64,000 bases of DNA from Corynebacterium amycolatum (GCF_016889425.1 NZ_CP069513.1:186001-250000), one strand, 5' to 3'; positions 26,677-36,462 are shown, counted from the first letter of the stretch. The notes: generated from the letters alone by a model not told the origin. A program made the numbers and translations.

Positions 26677-28599
26677 TTAGATTCCGCAGGTGTCCGGAAT
26701 GCGTTTCTTGTTCTTCGCATACTGCTGGAAAGCATCGACCACGGCATTGGCATAGACCTCGGCACCATCCGGGGTCGGGTGGATAAGGTCCGCGCGCAGC
26801 TTGGACAAATCGTCACGCACACCATGGCACCAGTCAGCCACATAGACATTGTCGCGCTTCTTTGCCGCGTCGAGGACTTCCTTCTCCGACTGAGGCATCC
26901 ACACGCGATCACCGTACGGGTTAATCAGGACAATGATGCGGTCTTCACCCAGCGAATCGAGAATCTCATCCAACAGGTGTTCGTCCGATGCCGCAGCCGA
27001 CTGATTGATACCAAGCCCCAGCACAACGAATGGATCGAGCGTACCCGCCGCCTTCATACTGGCGATAATCTCCGGCGCGGCCGGATAACCACGGGAAACT
27101 GCCGCATCGATGTAGATGCCGGGCAGCTTCTCCTCCAACGCGGACGCCGAGGCGAGCATCACAGAGTCGCCGATAGCAGTGATCTGGTCACCACGCGGCA
27201 TAACGCGCTTGGCCAACTCGGCTTCCTCCGCCTTCTGTGCCTGTGCACGGCGCTCAGCTGCCTCCTGTAGCTGTGCCTCCAAACGCGTCATCTTCGGCGC
27301 CGTGGCCATCCCTGCCACTGCACCAACCACGACGACCAACGCCAGCACTGCTGCAACGCGCGGCTTCCAAGAACCGGCGTACTGCGTGCCCGAAAACTGC
27401 GACATCCAACGGCGGTAGCCCATCCGGCGAATTGGGGATTCCACATTCTTGTACGACCAGTTCGCCAAAAGCAGCGCCAGCGCAATACCTGCAAAGGCAG
27501 CGAGTTTCTCATACTGCATCGCCTCATTGCGCTCCAGCAGTTCACGGATGAGCACGATGACCGGCCAGTGCCACAGGTACAGCGAGAAAGAAATCTTTCC
27601 CAGCCAGCACAGTGGCTTGAACTCAAAAATCTGACGCACGGGTGAAACACCGCGAACGACAAGATAGAGAATCGCCGCCGACAGCAACGACGCGAACACC
27701 AACCCACCGCGGTAAGTCGCCGACGCGGTATCTGACATCATCAGCAAAACCAACGACAGGAAAATCAGCGGCAGCGAGGCCACTACGAAAGCCTGGGCAG
27801 AACTGCCAAAGAAATCCCGCAGCAAGGGTTCTGTGCGTGGCCAGGAGTCCGCCTCCGCGCGTGACGACGTCGACGTCAACCACAATGCGAGGGCCGCACC
27901 AAACAGGAGACCAAAGGCGTGAGTATCGGTGCCGTAGTAGACCCGCGTGGGGTCAACCTTCGGATCGTAGAGTGACACCATCCACACGAAAGAAGCAACC
28001 GCGCCAATGCCCGCCACTGCTGCCAGCTTGCGAGATGCCAGCTTCAGCGCGAGAAGAGCCACAAAGATTAGTGGCCAGAGCAAGTAGAACTGCTCCTCTA
28101 CCGACAGTGACCAGTAGTGGGCTAGCAGCTGCACACCAGAATCCGCGAAATAGGACTGAGAGCCCGCAATCTGCGTCCAGTTATTGACGAAAAAGACCGT
28201 GCCGAGAAACTGCGTCGACAATCCAACAGCGGGATCACCGCCAACCAGACCTGCGACGGCGATGGAAATAAATAGCACAAACATCGCAGCCGGGGCGATG
28301 CGGCGCAGTCGACGGAGCCAGAAGTCCTTTAGATCGATGCGCCCAGTGACCGCGCGTTCGCGCACCAGAAGCGAAGTGATAAGAAATCCGGAGAGCACGA
28401 AAAAGATATCCACACCGATGTAGCCACCGGGCAGCACATTATCGAAGTAGTGGTAGATCACCACAGTGGCAACGGCCAGACCGCGCAGCCCATCAATGCC
28501 TGGTACGCGTCGAATGCGGAAGGGATGCTTCGCCACCGAAGACGAGTTAGAGGAGCTCTTCACGTCGGAGGTCTTGGTGGCTGTGGTGCTCACCGCCAT
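26677..28599 (-). CDS. OatA-like membrane O-acyltransferase with SGNH domain
   Basis: 640 residues. The N-terminal acyltransferase-3 domain (about residues 35-390) has some ten membrane helices, with RVPGIDGLRGLAVATVVIYHY (His-containing motif) and GGYIGVDIFFVLSGFLIT. A linker is followed by an extracellular SGNH domain from about 470 (TAIGDSVMLASAS for Ser; ADLIHPTPDGAEVYA for the Asp-His pair). This architecture O-acetylates peptidoglycan or other wall glycans (OatA type). The start at ATG 28599 has GAAGAAGGAAACC upstream. The substrate is not determined by sequence. Confidence 0.9.
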   Translation of the reverse strand: MAVSTTATKTSDVKSSSNSSSVAKHPFRIRRVPGIDGLRGLAVATVVIYHYFDNVLPGGYIGVDIFFVLSGFLITSLLVRERAVTGRIDLKDFWLRRLRRIAPAAMFVLFISIAVAGLVGGDPAVGLSTQFLGTVFFVNNWTQIAGSQSYFADSGVQLLAHYWSLSVEEQFYLLWPLIFVALLALKLASRKLAAVAGIGAVASFVWMVSLYDPKVDPTRVYYGTDTHAFGLLFGAALALWLTSTSSRAEADSWPRTEPLLRDFFGSSAQAFVVASLPLIFLSLVLLMMSDTASATYRGGLVFASLLSAAILYLVVRGVSPVRQIFEFKPLCWLGKISFSLYLWHWPVIVLIRELLERNEAMQYEKLAAFAGIALALLLANWSYKNVESPIRRMGYRRWMSQFSGTQYAGSWKPRVAAVLALVVVVGAVAGMATAPKMTRLEAQLQEAAERRAQAQKAEEAELAKRVMPRGDQITAIGDSVMLASASALEEKLPGIYIDAAVSRGYPAAPEIIASMKAAGTLDPFVVLGLGINQSAAASDEHLLDEILDSLGEDRIIVLINPYGDRVWMPQSEKEVLDAAKKRDNVYVADWCHGVRDDLSKLRADLIHPTPDGAEVYANAVVDAFQQYAKNKKRIPDTCGI

Positions 28600-28615
28600 A
28601 CGGTTTCCTTCTTCC

Positions 28616-28659
28616 CATCGCACTGCAATCGCACTTCCATCGCACCGCAATCGCACCGC
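28616..28659. repeat. 22-bp direct repeat just upstream of the acyltransferase gene
   Basis: Two adjacent copies, 28616-28637 and 28638-28659, each built from two ATCGCAC units, differing at three positions. They begin 17 bp before the start codon of the acyltransferase gene, within its leader or promoter. Confidence 0.7.
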
Positions 28660-28760
28660 GAACAACGATTCTCGTGGCAGTTTTTAACGGATAAAAGTCT
28701 AACGTACGGGGCTTGCCCCAAAAATGCAGCCATGCCTGGTCACGGCGGACTTTAACCCAA

Positions 28761-28805
28761 AAAAGCACCCCGGCTTGCGCGTAATACGCAAACTGAGGTG
28801 CTTTT
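28761..28805 (-). terminator. Terminator of the rplM-rpsI operon
   Basis: AAAAGCACC (28761-28769) pairs with GGTGCTTTT (28797-28805), and a nested TTGCG/CGCAA stem fills the loop. On the minus strand it is followed by TTTTTT. It lies 15 nt after the rpsI stop. Confidence 0.85.
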
Positions 28806-28819
28806 CGAAGCAGTAAAGC

Positions 28820-29380
28820 TTAACGCTTGGAGTACTGCGGTGCGCGACGGGCCTTGTGCAGACCAGCCTTCTTGCGCTCGACAGCACGAGCGTCGCGGGT
28901 GAGGAAGCCAGCCTTCTTGAGAACGCTGCGCTCCTCCGGGTTGAACTCGTTCAGGGCACGAGCGATAGCCAGGCGCAGAGCACCGGCCTGACCGGACGGG
29001 CCACCACCGTTGATGTTGGCCTTAATGTCGAACTGGCTCTCGCGCTCGACCAGGACCAGCGGGTCCTTGATTTCCTGCTGGTGCAGCTTGTTCGGGAAGT
29101 AGTCCTCGAGCTCGCGGCCGTTGCAGACAATCTTGCCGGAACCAGCGGTCAGAACGACGCGGGCGACAGCGCGCTTACGACGACCGACCGTCTGAATCGG
29201 ACGATCCAGGGTCAGCGGTGCAGCCGGAGCCGCCTCAGCCTCTACCTCAGTAGCAACTGCATCGCCGATGGAAGAGGTGAACTCTTCGGTGGCAGCAGCA
29301 GCGGCAGCCTGAACATCATCGTAGGAAGCCTCGGTGGCCTCTACGTTCTGGTTCTCGTTGACGTCCTGTGGGTTGGTCAC
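28820..29380 (-). CDS. rpsI: 30S ribosomal protein S9
   Basis: Small-subunit protein whose C-terminal tail reaches the P-site tRNA. 186 residues, with the conserved core from about residue 60 ([15 protein letters not shown]) to the terminal RRAPQYSKR, which has the invariant KR end. The first 55 residues are an acidic, Ala/Glu-rich extension, as in other corynebacteria and mycobacteria. Overlaps rplM by 4 nt. Confidence 0.97.
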   Translation of the reverse strand: MTNPQDVNENQNVEATEASYDDVQAAAAAATEEFTSSIGDAVATEVEAEAAPAAPLTLDRPIQTVGRRKRAVARVVLTAGSGKIVCNGRELEDYFPNKLHQQEIKDPLVLVERESQFDIKANINGGGPSGQAGALRLAIARALNEFNPEERSVLKKAGFLTRDARAVERKKAGLHKARRAPQYSKR

Positions 29381-29823
29381 TGTGCCACCGCCTTGATCTC
29401 GTAGTTTTCAGGCTTCTGACCGGCGAACGGGTGCTCGGAGCCGGCGAAGACGTGCAGCTTCTTGATGGACGCACGCGAAAGCTTGTTGTGCGGCATCATG
29501 CCCTCAATAGCCTCAGCGATAACGCGCTCCGGGTGAACCTCGAGGGAACGACCCAGGGTCATCGACTTCAGACCGCCCGGGAAGCCCGAGTGGCGGTAGC
29601 GCATCTCACGTTCCCGCTTGTTAGAGGAGACGTGCACCTTATCGGCGTTGATGATGATGACGTGGTCACCGCAGTCGACGTTAGGGGCGAAGTAAGCCTT
29701 GCCCTTACCGCGCAGCAAGTCTGCGGCGTGAGTAGCCAGACGGCCGAGAACAACGTCGGTAGCGTCGATGACGTACCACTTGCGCTCGATGTCACCGTCC
29801 TTCGGATGGAAAGTAGACAACAT
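29377..29823 (-). CDS. rplM: 50S ribosomal protein L13
   Basis: Early-assembly large-subunit protein, 148 residues, starting [20 protein letters not shown] at ATG 29823. The adjoining TTG (29820) is also possible and gives better spacing from GGAG. Conserved blocks: [32 protein letters not shown] and MLPHNKL-type [18 protein letters not shown]. Head of the rplM-rpsI operon. Confidence 0.97.
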   Translation of the reverse strand: MLSTFHPKDGDIERKWYVIDATDVVLGRLATHAADLLRGKGKAYFAPNVDCGDHVIIINADKVHVSSNKREREMRYRHSGFPGGLKSMTLGRSLEVHPERVIAEAIEGMMPHNKLSRASIKKLHVFAGSEHPFAGQKPENYEIKAVAQ

Positions 29824-29935
29824 GACTCCTTTTAGGGTCCGTGTAGATTTGCCAGCCACCGTGCACACTGTTGTTATTCCCCGGCGGCCGGTGGAGACCC
29901 GAGGCAACATTCACGTGTGCGCACACAGTTTGGCT

Positions 29936-29963
29936 ACTTTACCTTGAGATGGCGCTAGAACAA
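29936..29963 (-). promoter_or_regulatory. rplM-rpsI promoter
   Basis: Minus strand TTGTTC (29958-29963), 16 bases, TAAAGT (29936-29941), giving a leader of about 105 nt before rplM. Prediction only. Confidence 0.45.
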
Positions 29964-29973
29964 AAATGCCAAA

Positions 29974-30005
29974 GCCAGTCTCAGCTGCAAACTGCTGAGA
30001 CTGGC
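29974..30005 (-). terminator. Terminator after the esxU-esxT operon
   Basis: A perfect 12-bp stem: GCCAGTCTCAGC (29974-29985) and GCTGAGACTGGC (29994-30005) with an 8-nt loop. On the minus strand it is followed by TTTGGCATTTTTG. It ends the ESX-4 transcript before the rplM promoter. Confidence 0.8.
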
Positions 30006-30139
30006 CTCCCCCCCCCCGGAGTGCTGCTAGCAAGAATACGTCAAAGGCAGATACCTAATTGAGGATCTCAATTGAGCAAATGCCCTCCCCCTCCCCCGGT
30101 TACATAGCTCAATCAAAAGTGCCTCAACCAGGATCCAAG

Positions 30140-30427
30140 CTATCCCCAGCTAGCTGCCGCACGGCGGTTAATATCCGCCATTCGCTGACTACCTGCGCTG
30201 ACAGTATCCGCAATAGTTGTGAGAATCATATTGAGCTCCTCCGCTGCTGTGTCCCATTCACGCTGAGCCTCCTGATAAGAATCCGAAGACTCACCCTCCC
30301 ACGTAGAGACCATCGGCGCGATGCGCTTCTTCAAATCTCCGAGCAGCCCGTTGATAGTGCCAGAAGTGGAACGAATGTCATCCGCAGCACCGTCGATGCC
30401 GCCGAAGCTGTACCTAATTGGTTGCAT
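30140..30427 (-). CDS. esxT: WXG100 family type VII secretion protein, EsxT-like
   Basis: 95 residues starting MQPIRYSFGGIDGAADDIRS at ATG 30427, with GGGAAAGGG upstream. Two helices flank the WEG turn (MVSTWEGESSDSYQEAQREW, near residue 41), which is the WXG hallmark; YQEAQREWD follows. It is the expected heterodimer partner of the upstream WXG100 protein and a substrate of EccC. The position next to rplM matches esxT of ESX-4. The name rests on synteny. Confidence 0.88.
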   Translation of the reverse strand: MQPIRYSFGGIDGAADDIRSTSGTINGLLGDLKKRIAPMVSTWEGESSDSYQEAQREWDTAAEELNMILTTIADTVSAGSQRMADINRRAAASWG

Positions 30428-30500
30428 TAAGAACCCTTTCCCCAAAAGGTGATGTGTGTTGTGTGATTCAGTGTTGTAATTGTGCGATCCGACAAAACGT

Positions 30501-30827
30501 TTAGAGGTTCAGCAACGACGCACCCGCTGCTGCCACCTGCTTGAACGACGACGCCCCCTCGTCCTCGCCCGCATCGAAGCTGCTGGAATTTGCGCGGATG
30601 TTATCCGCAATATCCGTCAGCGCATTGGATAGACGCATAGCTGCGTCATCCCAACGAAGCATCAGATCATCGAAGCTGTCTTTAGCCTGGCCCTTCCATT
30701 CCCCCGCCAGACCGTCCACGACGCCTCGAATGCGCCCCAGCTCGCCCTGTACTTCCGAGTTGACGCCATCGACGTCCCCTGCGGTAGTGGTCATTTGATC
30801 TGATTCGGCTGCAAATAGGTTTGCCAC
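30501..30827 (-). CDS. esxU: WXG100 family type VII secretion protein, EsxU-like
   Basis: 108 residues from GTG 30827 (VANLFAAESDQMTTTAGDVD), with GGGGG 6 nt upstream. The WKG turn lies in GLAGEWKGQAKDSFDDLM near residue 45. A short linker after the second helix carries acidic residues (DAGEDEGASS). The frame is open to an ATG at 30923, which coincides with the start predicted for the ECF-type promoter, so a 140-residue leaderless form is conceivable but less likely. It lies 73 nt before esxT, and both are driven by the promoter at 30931-30956. Confidence 0.88.
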   Translation of the reverse strand: MANLFAAESDQMTTTAGDVDGVNSEVQGELGRIRGVVDGLAGEWKGQAKDSFDDLMLRWDDAAMRLSNALTDIADNIRANSSSFDAGEDEGASSFKQVAAAGASLLNL

Positions 30828-30930
30828 TGTTTCCCCCTTTTTCGTGTTGAGTGACTGATTAACGACGGCATTTTTACCTCCCCGCGCGAGCCAGCCAGCT
30901 TCCCGCGTTAAAAAACCCGTCATATTGTTT

Positions 30931-30956
30931 GGCGCGAAAAACCCCGATTCGGTTCC
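30931..30956 (-). promoter_or_regulatory. ECF-sigma-type promoter of esxU-esxT
   Basis: Minus strand GGAAC (30952-30956), 17 bases, CGCC (30931-30934), about 100 nt before the esxU GTG. Same spacing and surrounding sequence as the promoter at 17124-17149. In M. tuberculosis the ECF factor SigM activates esxU/esxT, which supports this reading. Confidence 0.65.
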
Positions 30957-31029
30957 ATTTTGGTTTTCCGACCTTTACCCCTACCTACCCCCACCCAGCC
31001 CCAGTCACCTTCTCTACGCCCCTTGCGTA

Positions 31030-32421
31030 TTACGGCACCGGCCGAGCGCTTACTACTGCCTGGTCGCATACGGGCCGTACCGGCGCAATAGTCCTTCCTC
31101 TGAACTGGCACCCCACACTGACTTGAGTTCCGTCCATCACTTTGTGATGCCAGAGCACTATCGAATTACCTGACGGCAGCCGCTCTTCTAGGACTACGAC
31201 ATCGGTGCCCAGTACTTGCCTGCGTTCCGGCGCGGACTTTGTCTCATCCCCGGCAACGGAGCTACTCAAAGCTGCTGCTAGATGTTCAAGCGCCATGTCC
31301 TGCGAAAGCGGATTAGCGAGCACCAATACGCGCATATCTCCGCCATCCACCGCAATCAGACGGTCGAACGGACTTGCCGAATCAAGCTCCCACCCGCCGG
31401 GAAATCGAGCTTCCACGCCTGCATTGGCCAGCATGACTACTGGAGCAGAATCGGGAACCGGTTTCGATGTGGGTGGAGGCGTAGTTACAGGTGGCGTAGT
31501 TACAGGAGGAGCCTGTGCGTGCGATGTCTCACGCTGCTTCTGCCTCCCCTCGTTCTCCCTGCCTATGCCGCCACTAATGAGCCATGCAGCAATCCCAACA
31601 ATCAGCACCACCACCGTCAACAAACCAACGGCAGCTACTGACACAACTGTGCTTTGATTCGACACTGCGCTGGCTTCTCCCCTGGCTGCAGGATGCCTCC
31701 CCGCGAGATCCTCCAATTGCTCCACTTCACCGGCTTCAGCGTCGCCGATGCTTTTCAACCAGGCCGGATTTACGCACTCCCCGAGCCGCGAGGCTGGACA
31801 GTCAAAGACCAAAAACCCACGGTCGCGCAGACGATCGACTAGTAGAGCTCGCCGCGGGTTCGCTAGCCCAGGTGGAACTTCGCCGACGATGAACTCAATA
31901 TCCTCCTGCCAGCGAGGCGGATACTCGGTAATACCGCGCCCACCGCTAACTTCCACATCATCAGGTATCCCCTGGGGTACATCCGGATACATGGTCAGCT
32001 GATAAGCCAGCGCAATAACTGTTTCCACCAGCGGTGCGCTGTCGTTCGCTCCGACCAAATGTGTCATCCGACTGTCAATGTGCCCACCGCTTAGACGAGT
32101 GACACAGACACGCGTTTCCTCTACTTCCACCAACACGCTATGAGACACAGTTGCCTCATCGAGTTCCACAACGGCGTCGGCAAGCGTCAGAATGTACGGA
32201 TTGAGTTCGGCAGCCAATAGCGCGGAGGCCAGCCGGCACTGTCGCACAGCACCCCAATAGCTGGGCACAATGACTGTTTGCATGCTCTCGAGAAGCGGTC
32301 TAGGGCCATGCACAGCCAGTTCTGTGGTGTCTGCAGGTGCCGCGAGTCCCCACAGATGCCAGGTACCGTGGCGCAGCGTCGGGGTCTGCGTGGTGTCAGG
32401 AGAATCGACCCGAATCATCAA
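31030..32421 (-). CDS. Type VII secretion-associated protein, Rv3446c family
   Basis: 463 residues. The N-terminal half (about residues 1-230) resembles an ASKHA-like accessory domain of Rv3446c proteins (PLVETVIALAYQLTMY). A single transmembrane helix follows near 265-290 (VSVAAVGLLTVVVLIVGIAAWLI), then a Thr/Pro-rich stretch and an extracellular C-terminal domain (FPGGWELDSASPFDRLIAVD) matching the family's conserved end. Consistently linked to ESX-4; biochemical role unknown. Its start overlaps the eccC stop by 4 nt. Confidence 0.85.
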   Translation of the reverse strand: MMIRVDSPDTTQTPTLRHGTWHLWGLAAPADTTELAVHGPRPLLESMQTVIVPSYWGAVRQCRLASALLAAELNPYILTLADAVVELDEATVSHSVLVEVEETRVCVTRLSGGHIDSRMTHLVGANDSAPLVETVIALAYQLTMYPDVPQGIPDDVEVSGGRGITEYPPRWQEDIEFIVGEVPPGLANPRRALLVDRLRDRGFLVFDCPASRLGECVNPAWLKSIGDAEAGEVEQLEDLAGRHPAARGEASAVSNQSTVVSVAAVGLLTVVVLIVGIAAWLISGGIGRENEGRQKQRETSHAQAPPVTTPPVTTPPPTSKPVPDSAPVVMLANAGVEARFPGGWELDSASPFDRLIAVDGGDMRVLVLANPLSQDMALEHLAAALSSSVAGDETKSAPERRQVLGTDVVVLEERLPSGNSIVLWHHKVMDGTQVSVGCQFRGRTIAPVRPVCDQAVVSARPVP

Positions 32422-35400
32422 CTGTCCTCCTGGTCACCAGCAGTATCCAACAAACCCAACTGCACAACCTGCGGACTCTGGCCGTGCGCCACCCAATAGC
32501 CACGACCCGGCGGCTGTTCGCAGGGCTTTACGCCGAGGATGGGGCCGTCGTCGCGTGTGCCATCCATAACAAAGACGCTGGCGCCCTGATCCTTAACCGC
32601 ACCCATGACCGGGTCGTGGAGGGAACGCAACGCCCCGCTGATTCGACGGGCGAAAAAGATATTGAGCCCAATGTCGGCGGCGTGAGCGATGACTTCTGCC
32701 AGCGGCTGCAAGGGGTTACCCCGTGAGCCAGCCACGAGGTCATAGTCATCCACGATGACATTGATGGTTGGACCACTCCACCAATTTCGGGCCTTCAACT
32801 GCGCTGGAGTGATATCCGGTTGCGGGAGACGAGCCTTCAGTACCTCTGCCAGCTCCGCCAGCATGGGCGTCGCCACCGCAGCCGAGCCTGCATAGCCGGC
32901 CAGCCGCTCTTGGGGCACGGCCTCCATTAGCCCACGACGGTAGTCAATCACGACGAATTTCGAGTCCGACTGCGAGTACCGCAGCTGGTGAACGATGCCC
33001 CTCAGCGCGGCGGTTCTGCCACTGCCCGCCGAACCGAATATCAGTAGGTGGCGATCCTTTTCGGGGTGGAATATCACCGCGCCCAGACCGGCTTCTTCGA
33101 GACCCACTGCAATCGCACCTCTCGTCGCGGCCGCTGGTCGCGGCAAACGCGCAATATCAATCCGCCGCGGCAACAACTGGAGCTTGGGCGCCTGCTCACC
33201 GTGTGGCACCGTCTCTACAATCCGCTTGGTGTCCGCAGCACCGGTGAGAGCTACCAACATCGAAAAGCCGCCCGGCGCGACCCCACGTCCTGGGCTCTCC
33301 GGCACCAGCTCCGCTGCCTTACGATCAATCATTGAATCCATCGACTCCGCCTGACGCAGCTCAATCCGAGTACCAATCAGGTCGCGAACGGCAGGTCTCA
33401 TGTCCGTCCACCGATGGGCTGTCAGCAGGACATGAATTCCCACCGCCAATCCATCTGCAACCAGCGCCTGCACATCGTCACTCAGCGCCGGAAGCTCCGT
33501 TTTGAACGCACCCCAGCCGTCAATGACCAACACCGAATCTGGCTGCCCTGCCGCCCGTGCTGCTTCCGACGAGAGCCATCCATTAGCGCGAAAGAGCTGT
33601 TCCCGACGACTTACCTCACGACGCAAAAAACCAAGCGTACGGCGAATAAGCTCCTCGTCTCCGCGGTGTGCAACCGACGCGACATGCGGCAACTCAGCCA
33701 GGTCGCTCAAGCCGCCCGCACCACAATCAACGATATAAAAATGCAGGTCACGGGCGCTGATGCCGTCGGCAAGCGCGAGGACCGCTGTGCGTGCAGCAGT
33801 GGTCTTTCCTGACCGCGGAGCTCCGACGATTGCCACGTGCCCGCCGGTTGTGCGCAGGTCAATACGCAGTGGGTCTTGGCGCTGAAACAGCGGCTTGTCC
33901 ACCAGTCCAATCACACCGGTCAATCGCTGTCGCGGCAGCTGCTCGTCGGGCTGGAACTCGATGGCCTCCGGTAATGGTGGCAGCCACACGCGATGCGCAC
34001 GTGTCGGTACGTGCGATACCGCTGCCACCACGGCACCGAGCACCGTCTGCTCCGATGTCTGCACAGGCGGATCCACCATTCCACCATCGCTTGACGACGC
34101 ACCGAAAGCCTCCCGCGTCCAATTTTCAGCGGTAAATTCAGCGACAGTGGCGACCTGCCCCTGCAGCCCCTGCTCTGCCCCAGCCGCCGCACCGTCAACA
34201 GGCTGCGGGCGGACCACCGGGCCGGAAACATACGCCGACCGAAAACGCACCGGCTCGGCGGCAGCAGATTTGATATACCCAATGCCCGGGATGGCCGGCA
34301 GATGATAGGCGTCCGGAACACCCAACACGCTGCGGGACTCCGCGACGGAAAAGGTCTTCAACCCAATGCGATAGGAAAGATGGCTTTCCAGCCCGCGCAA
34401 GCGGCCTTCCTCCAGACGCTGACTGGCCAGCAGCAAATGCATGTGCAAACTGCGCCCCAACCGACCAATCGCAACGAAGAGCTCGGCAAACTCCGGGCGT
34501 GCGGAGAGCAGCTCCGAAAACTCATCCACCACAATCAGCAACGCGGGCATAGGTGGCGCATCTATCTGCCCAGAGCGCCGGGCCTGTTCATAGTCGCTGA
34601 CACCGGCGAAATTCCCCGCAGCGCGTAGCTGCTCTTGGCGCCGCGTCATCTCACCGCGCAGTGCGTCTTCCATGCGGTTGACCAGGATAAGCTCCTGCTC
34701 CAAGTTGGTAATCACCGCCGAGACATGAGGCAATTGATCCAGTCCCAGAAACGTCGCACCGCCTTTGAAGTCCACCAGCACAAAGTTCAACTGATCCGGA
34801 CTGTGCGTGGCTGCGAGCCCTACCACGGTCGTTCGGAGGAATTCCGACTTACCCGATCCTGTGGCACCAACGCACAGACCGTGTGGGCCCATGCCGCCCT
34901 CGGCGCTCTCCTTAAAATCCAGATAGACCGGCGCGCCGCCGTCATCAGCCCCAACGGGAATACGCAGACGAGCACTGCCAGAGCGCGGTCGGTAGCGCAG
35001 AGTTGTCGGAGGCGGATACAACCCGAGCTCCTCCATAACCGGATCTTCCGAGGTCTTAACAGAATCATCTGCGCTTGTTGGCACTTCAAAACGCGCCAAG
35101 CTCCGCCCAAGAACCTCCGCTTCTGCTGGACTCAGCTGATCAGGTACACCAATCTCCTCCCTTCCGGACGCGGTTTCCGCATGCACAGTAGTGGTGGAAA
35201 CGGCCAGCGCGATGCCATGGTTAACCGCGGCCTCCCACAACATTGACTGCGCCTCCACGACGGTCAGCAGAACTACCGAGGTCTCCGACCCCGCCTCGTC
35301 AAAAATCGGTGTCAGTTCAGTGACATCGAGCTGTCCGCTCGAATCCGCCAGCACAATCAGCACTGCAGCTGGCAGTGTGTCGATAGCCGTGAGCAGCTCC

Positions 35401-36245
35401 GTCAGCTGCGCACACGTCGCTGCCCGCAACCGCGCTGAGCCACAGGCATCAGTAACTGCGGGGTGCCCGTGGTGTGGTGTCCATTTCAGCCATTCCCACC
35501 CATCTCCCACAACTGCAATCAGGCAATCCTCCGGATGATGCAGCGCAGCGGCTTGGGCGACCATCGCTCGAGCCAGCCCCTGCGCCGCGGTATCTCCAGT
35601 GAGGGCGATAATCTCAAAGGCCGACACATCTATGGCAAAGGGCACTCCCTCAACCTGACGAGCCGATCGAATAACTTCCCGCAGTGCTACGGCGGAAACC
35701 GGATCCAGTTTCTCGGGCGCCGGAATTGCCGGCGGTGTCACAAGCGTTGCGGGCTGCTGCGTTGCCACCCCGATGCGCAGCTGCAAGAAATCCGGGTCCC
35801 CCTTTCGGCGCTCGCACGCCCGCCCCATCGCCCCCAGCTGCCACAGAGTTCCAGGCCGAGGGTGGATAAACTGCGCCGATTCACGCTGCATCCTCGCTGC
35901 TTTCGCCACCGCCCGGCGAATACTGGACAAATGCCTCTGATAGTCCTTCCGCGCCGGTGCCATGTCCTTATTTCCCGCCCCTCCCGACACCATCATGCCC
36001 ACAGTGGAAAACACCATCATCAGCGGAAACATAAACGACATCGGGTTACGTCCCATCCCAGAGACAAACATCAACACCACCATGCCAACCACCGCCACGA
36101 CCATGATCAACGGCATGAGTGCACGCATCAGCGGCACCGGCTGTGGCTCCGGCGCTTCCGGTGGCGCATCCGGCGCGATTGTGCCCGTCATAGGCTGCGG
36201 CCCCGCTTTTCGGGTAGCCGAAATCCCCGCCCGTGCACTAGTCAC
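32418..36245 (-). CDS. eccC: Type VII secretion ATPase EccC (FtsK/SpoIIIE type)
   Basis: Motor of the secretion system, inner membrane. 1275 residues from GTG 36245, with GGGGGG before it. Two transmembrane helices lie near 40-90 (LIMVVAVVGMVVLMFV, MMVFSTVGMMV). Three tandem ATPase domains follow: Walker A VGATGSGKSEF near 460, VGAPRSGKTTAAR near 810 and FGSAGSGRTAALRG near 1075; the last has Arg in place of the Lys. A Walker B-like VDEFSEL appears in the first domain. It is a single-chain EccC, as in ESX-4. Divergent from eccD across 217 nt. Confidence 0.96.
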   Translation of the reverse strand: MTSARAGISATRKAGPQPMTGTIAPDAPPEAPEPQPVPLMRALMPLIMVVAVVGMVVLMFVSGMGRNPMSFMFPLMMVFSTVGMMVSGGAGNKDMAPARKDYQRHLSSIRRAVAKAARMQRESAQFIHPRPGTLWQLGAMGRACERRKGDPDFLQLRIGVATQQPATLVTPPAIPAPEKLDPVSAVALREVIRSARQVEGVPFAIDVSAFEIIALTGDTAAQGLARAMVAQAAALHHPEDCLIAVVGDGWEWLKWTPHHGHPAVTDACGSARLRAATCAQLTELLTAIDTLPAAVLIVLADSSGQLDVTELTPIFDEAGSETSVVLLTVVEAQSMLWEAAVNHGIALAVSTTTVHAETASGREEIGVPDQLSPAEAEVLGRSLARFEVPTSADDSVKTSEDPVMEELGLYPPPTTLRYRPRSGSARLRIPVGADDGGAPVYLDFKESAEGGMGPHGLCVGATGSGKSEFLRTTVVGLAATHSPDQLNFVLVDFKGGATFLGLDQLPHVSAVITNLEQELILVNRMEDALRGEMTRRQEQLRAAGNFAGVSDYEQARRSGQIDAPPMPALLIVVDEFSELLSARPEFAELFVAIGRLGRSLHMHLLLASQRLEEGRLRGLESHLSYRIGLKTFSVAESRSVLGVPDAYHLPAIPGIGYIKSAAAEPVRFRSAYVSGPVVRPQPVDGAAAGAEQGLQGQVATVAEFTAENWTREAFGASSSDGGMVDPPVQTSEQTVLGAVVAAVSHVPTRAHRVWLPPLPEAIEFQPDEQLPRQRLTGVIGLVDKPLFQRQDPLRIDLRTTGGHVAIVGAPRSGKTTAARTAVLALADGISARDLHFYIVDCGAGGLSDLAELPHVASVAHRGDEELIRRTLGFLRREVSRREQLFRANGWLSSEAARAAGQPDSVLVIDGWGAFKTELPALSDDVQALVADGLAVGIHVLLTAHRWTDMRPAVRDLIGTRIELRQAESMDSMIDRKAAELVPESPGRGVAPGGFSMLVALTGAADTKRIVETVPHGEQAPKLQLLPRRIDIARLPRPAAATRGAIAVGLEEAGLGAVIFHPEKDRHLLIFGSAGSGRTAALRGIVHQLRYSQSDSKFVVIDYRRGLMEAVPQERLAGYAGSAAVATPMLAELAEVLKARLPQPDITPAQLKARNWWSGPTINVIVDDYDLVAGSRGNPLQPLAEVIAHAADIGLNIFFARRISGALRSLHDPVMGAVKDQGASVFVMDGTRDDGPILGVKPCEQPPGRGYWVAHGQSPQVVQLGLLDTAGDQEDS

Positions 36246-36462
36246 AAAAATCCCCCCGCTATGTGTCGCCCCTTGTGTTCACTCGACGGCCAATCCCCCG
36301 ACCAATCGGTGTGCACATAGCTTAAAACACACTCCGGATTCTCGCAGCGCATGGCCGAGACTGTTAGCGGGGGCACGCGCAGTTACTACCCCGAGTAGCG
36401 CTCTAACGAGTTGTACGCCACTCTAGAGGGACTAAAGCATGCAGAATTCATGGGGGAAATAC

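Larger units (their letters stand above)
29824..30139. other. Intergenic region between esxT and rplM
   Basis: 316 nt without a gene. It holds the rplM promoter and leader (29824-29963), the esxT terminator hairpin (29974-30005) and a run of nine C (30008-30016). The remainder up to 30139 is the esxT 3' region. Confidence 0.7.

Noticed and set aside
30008..30016. Run of nine C as a phase-variable element
   Set aside because: It lies in a non-coding gap beyond a terminator, with no gene or ribosome-binding site to switch.
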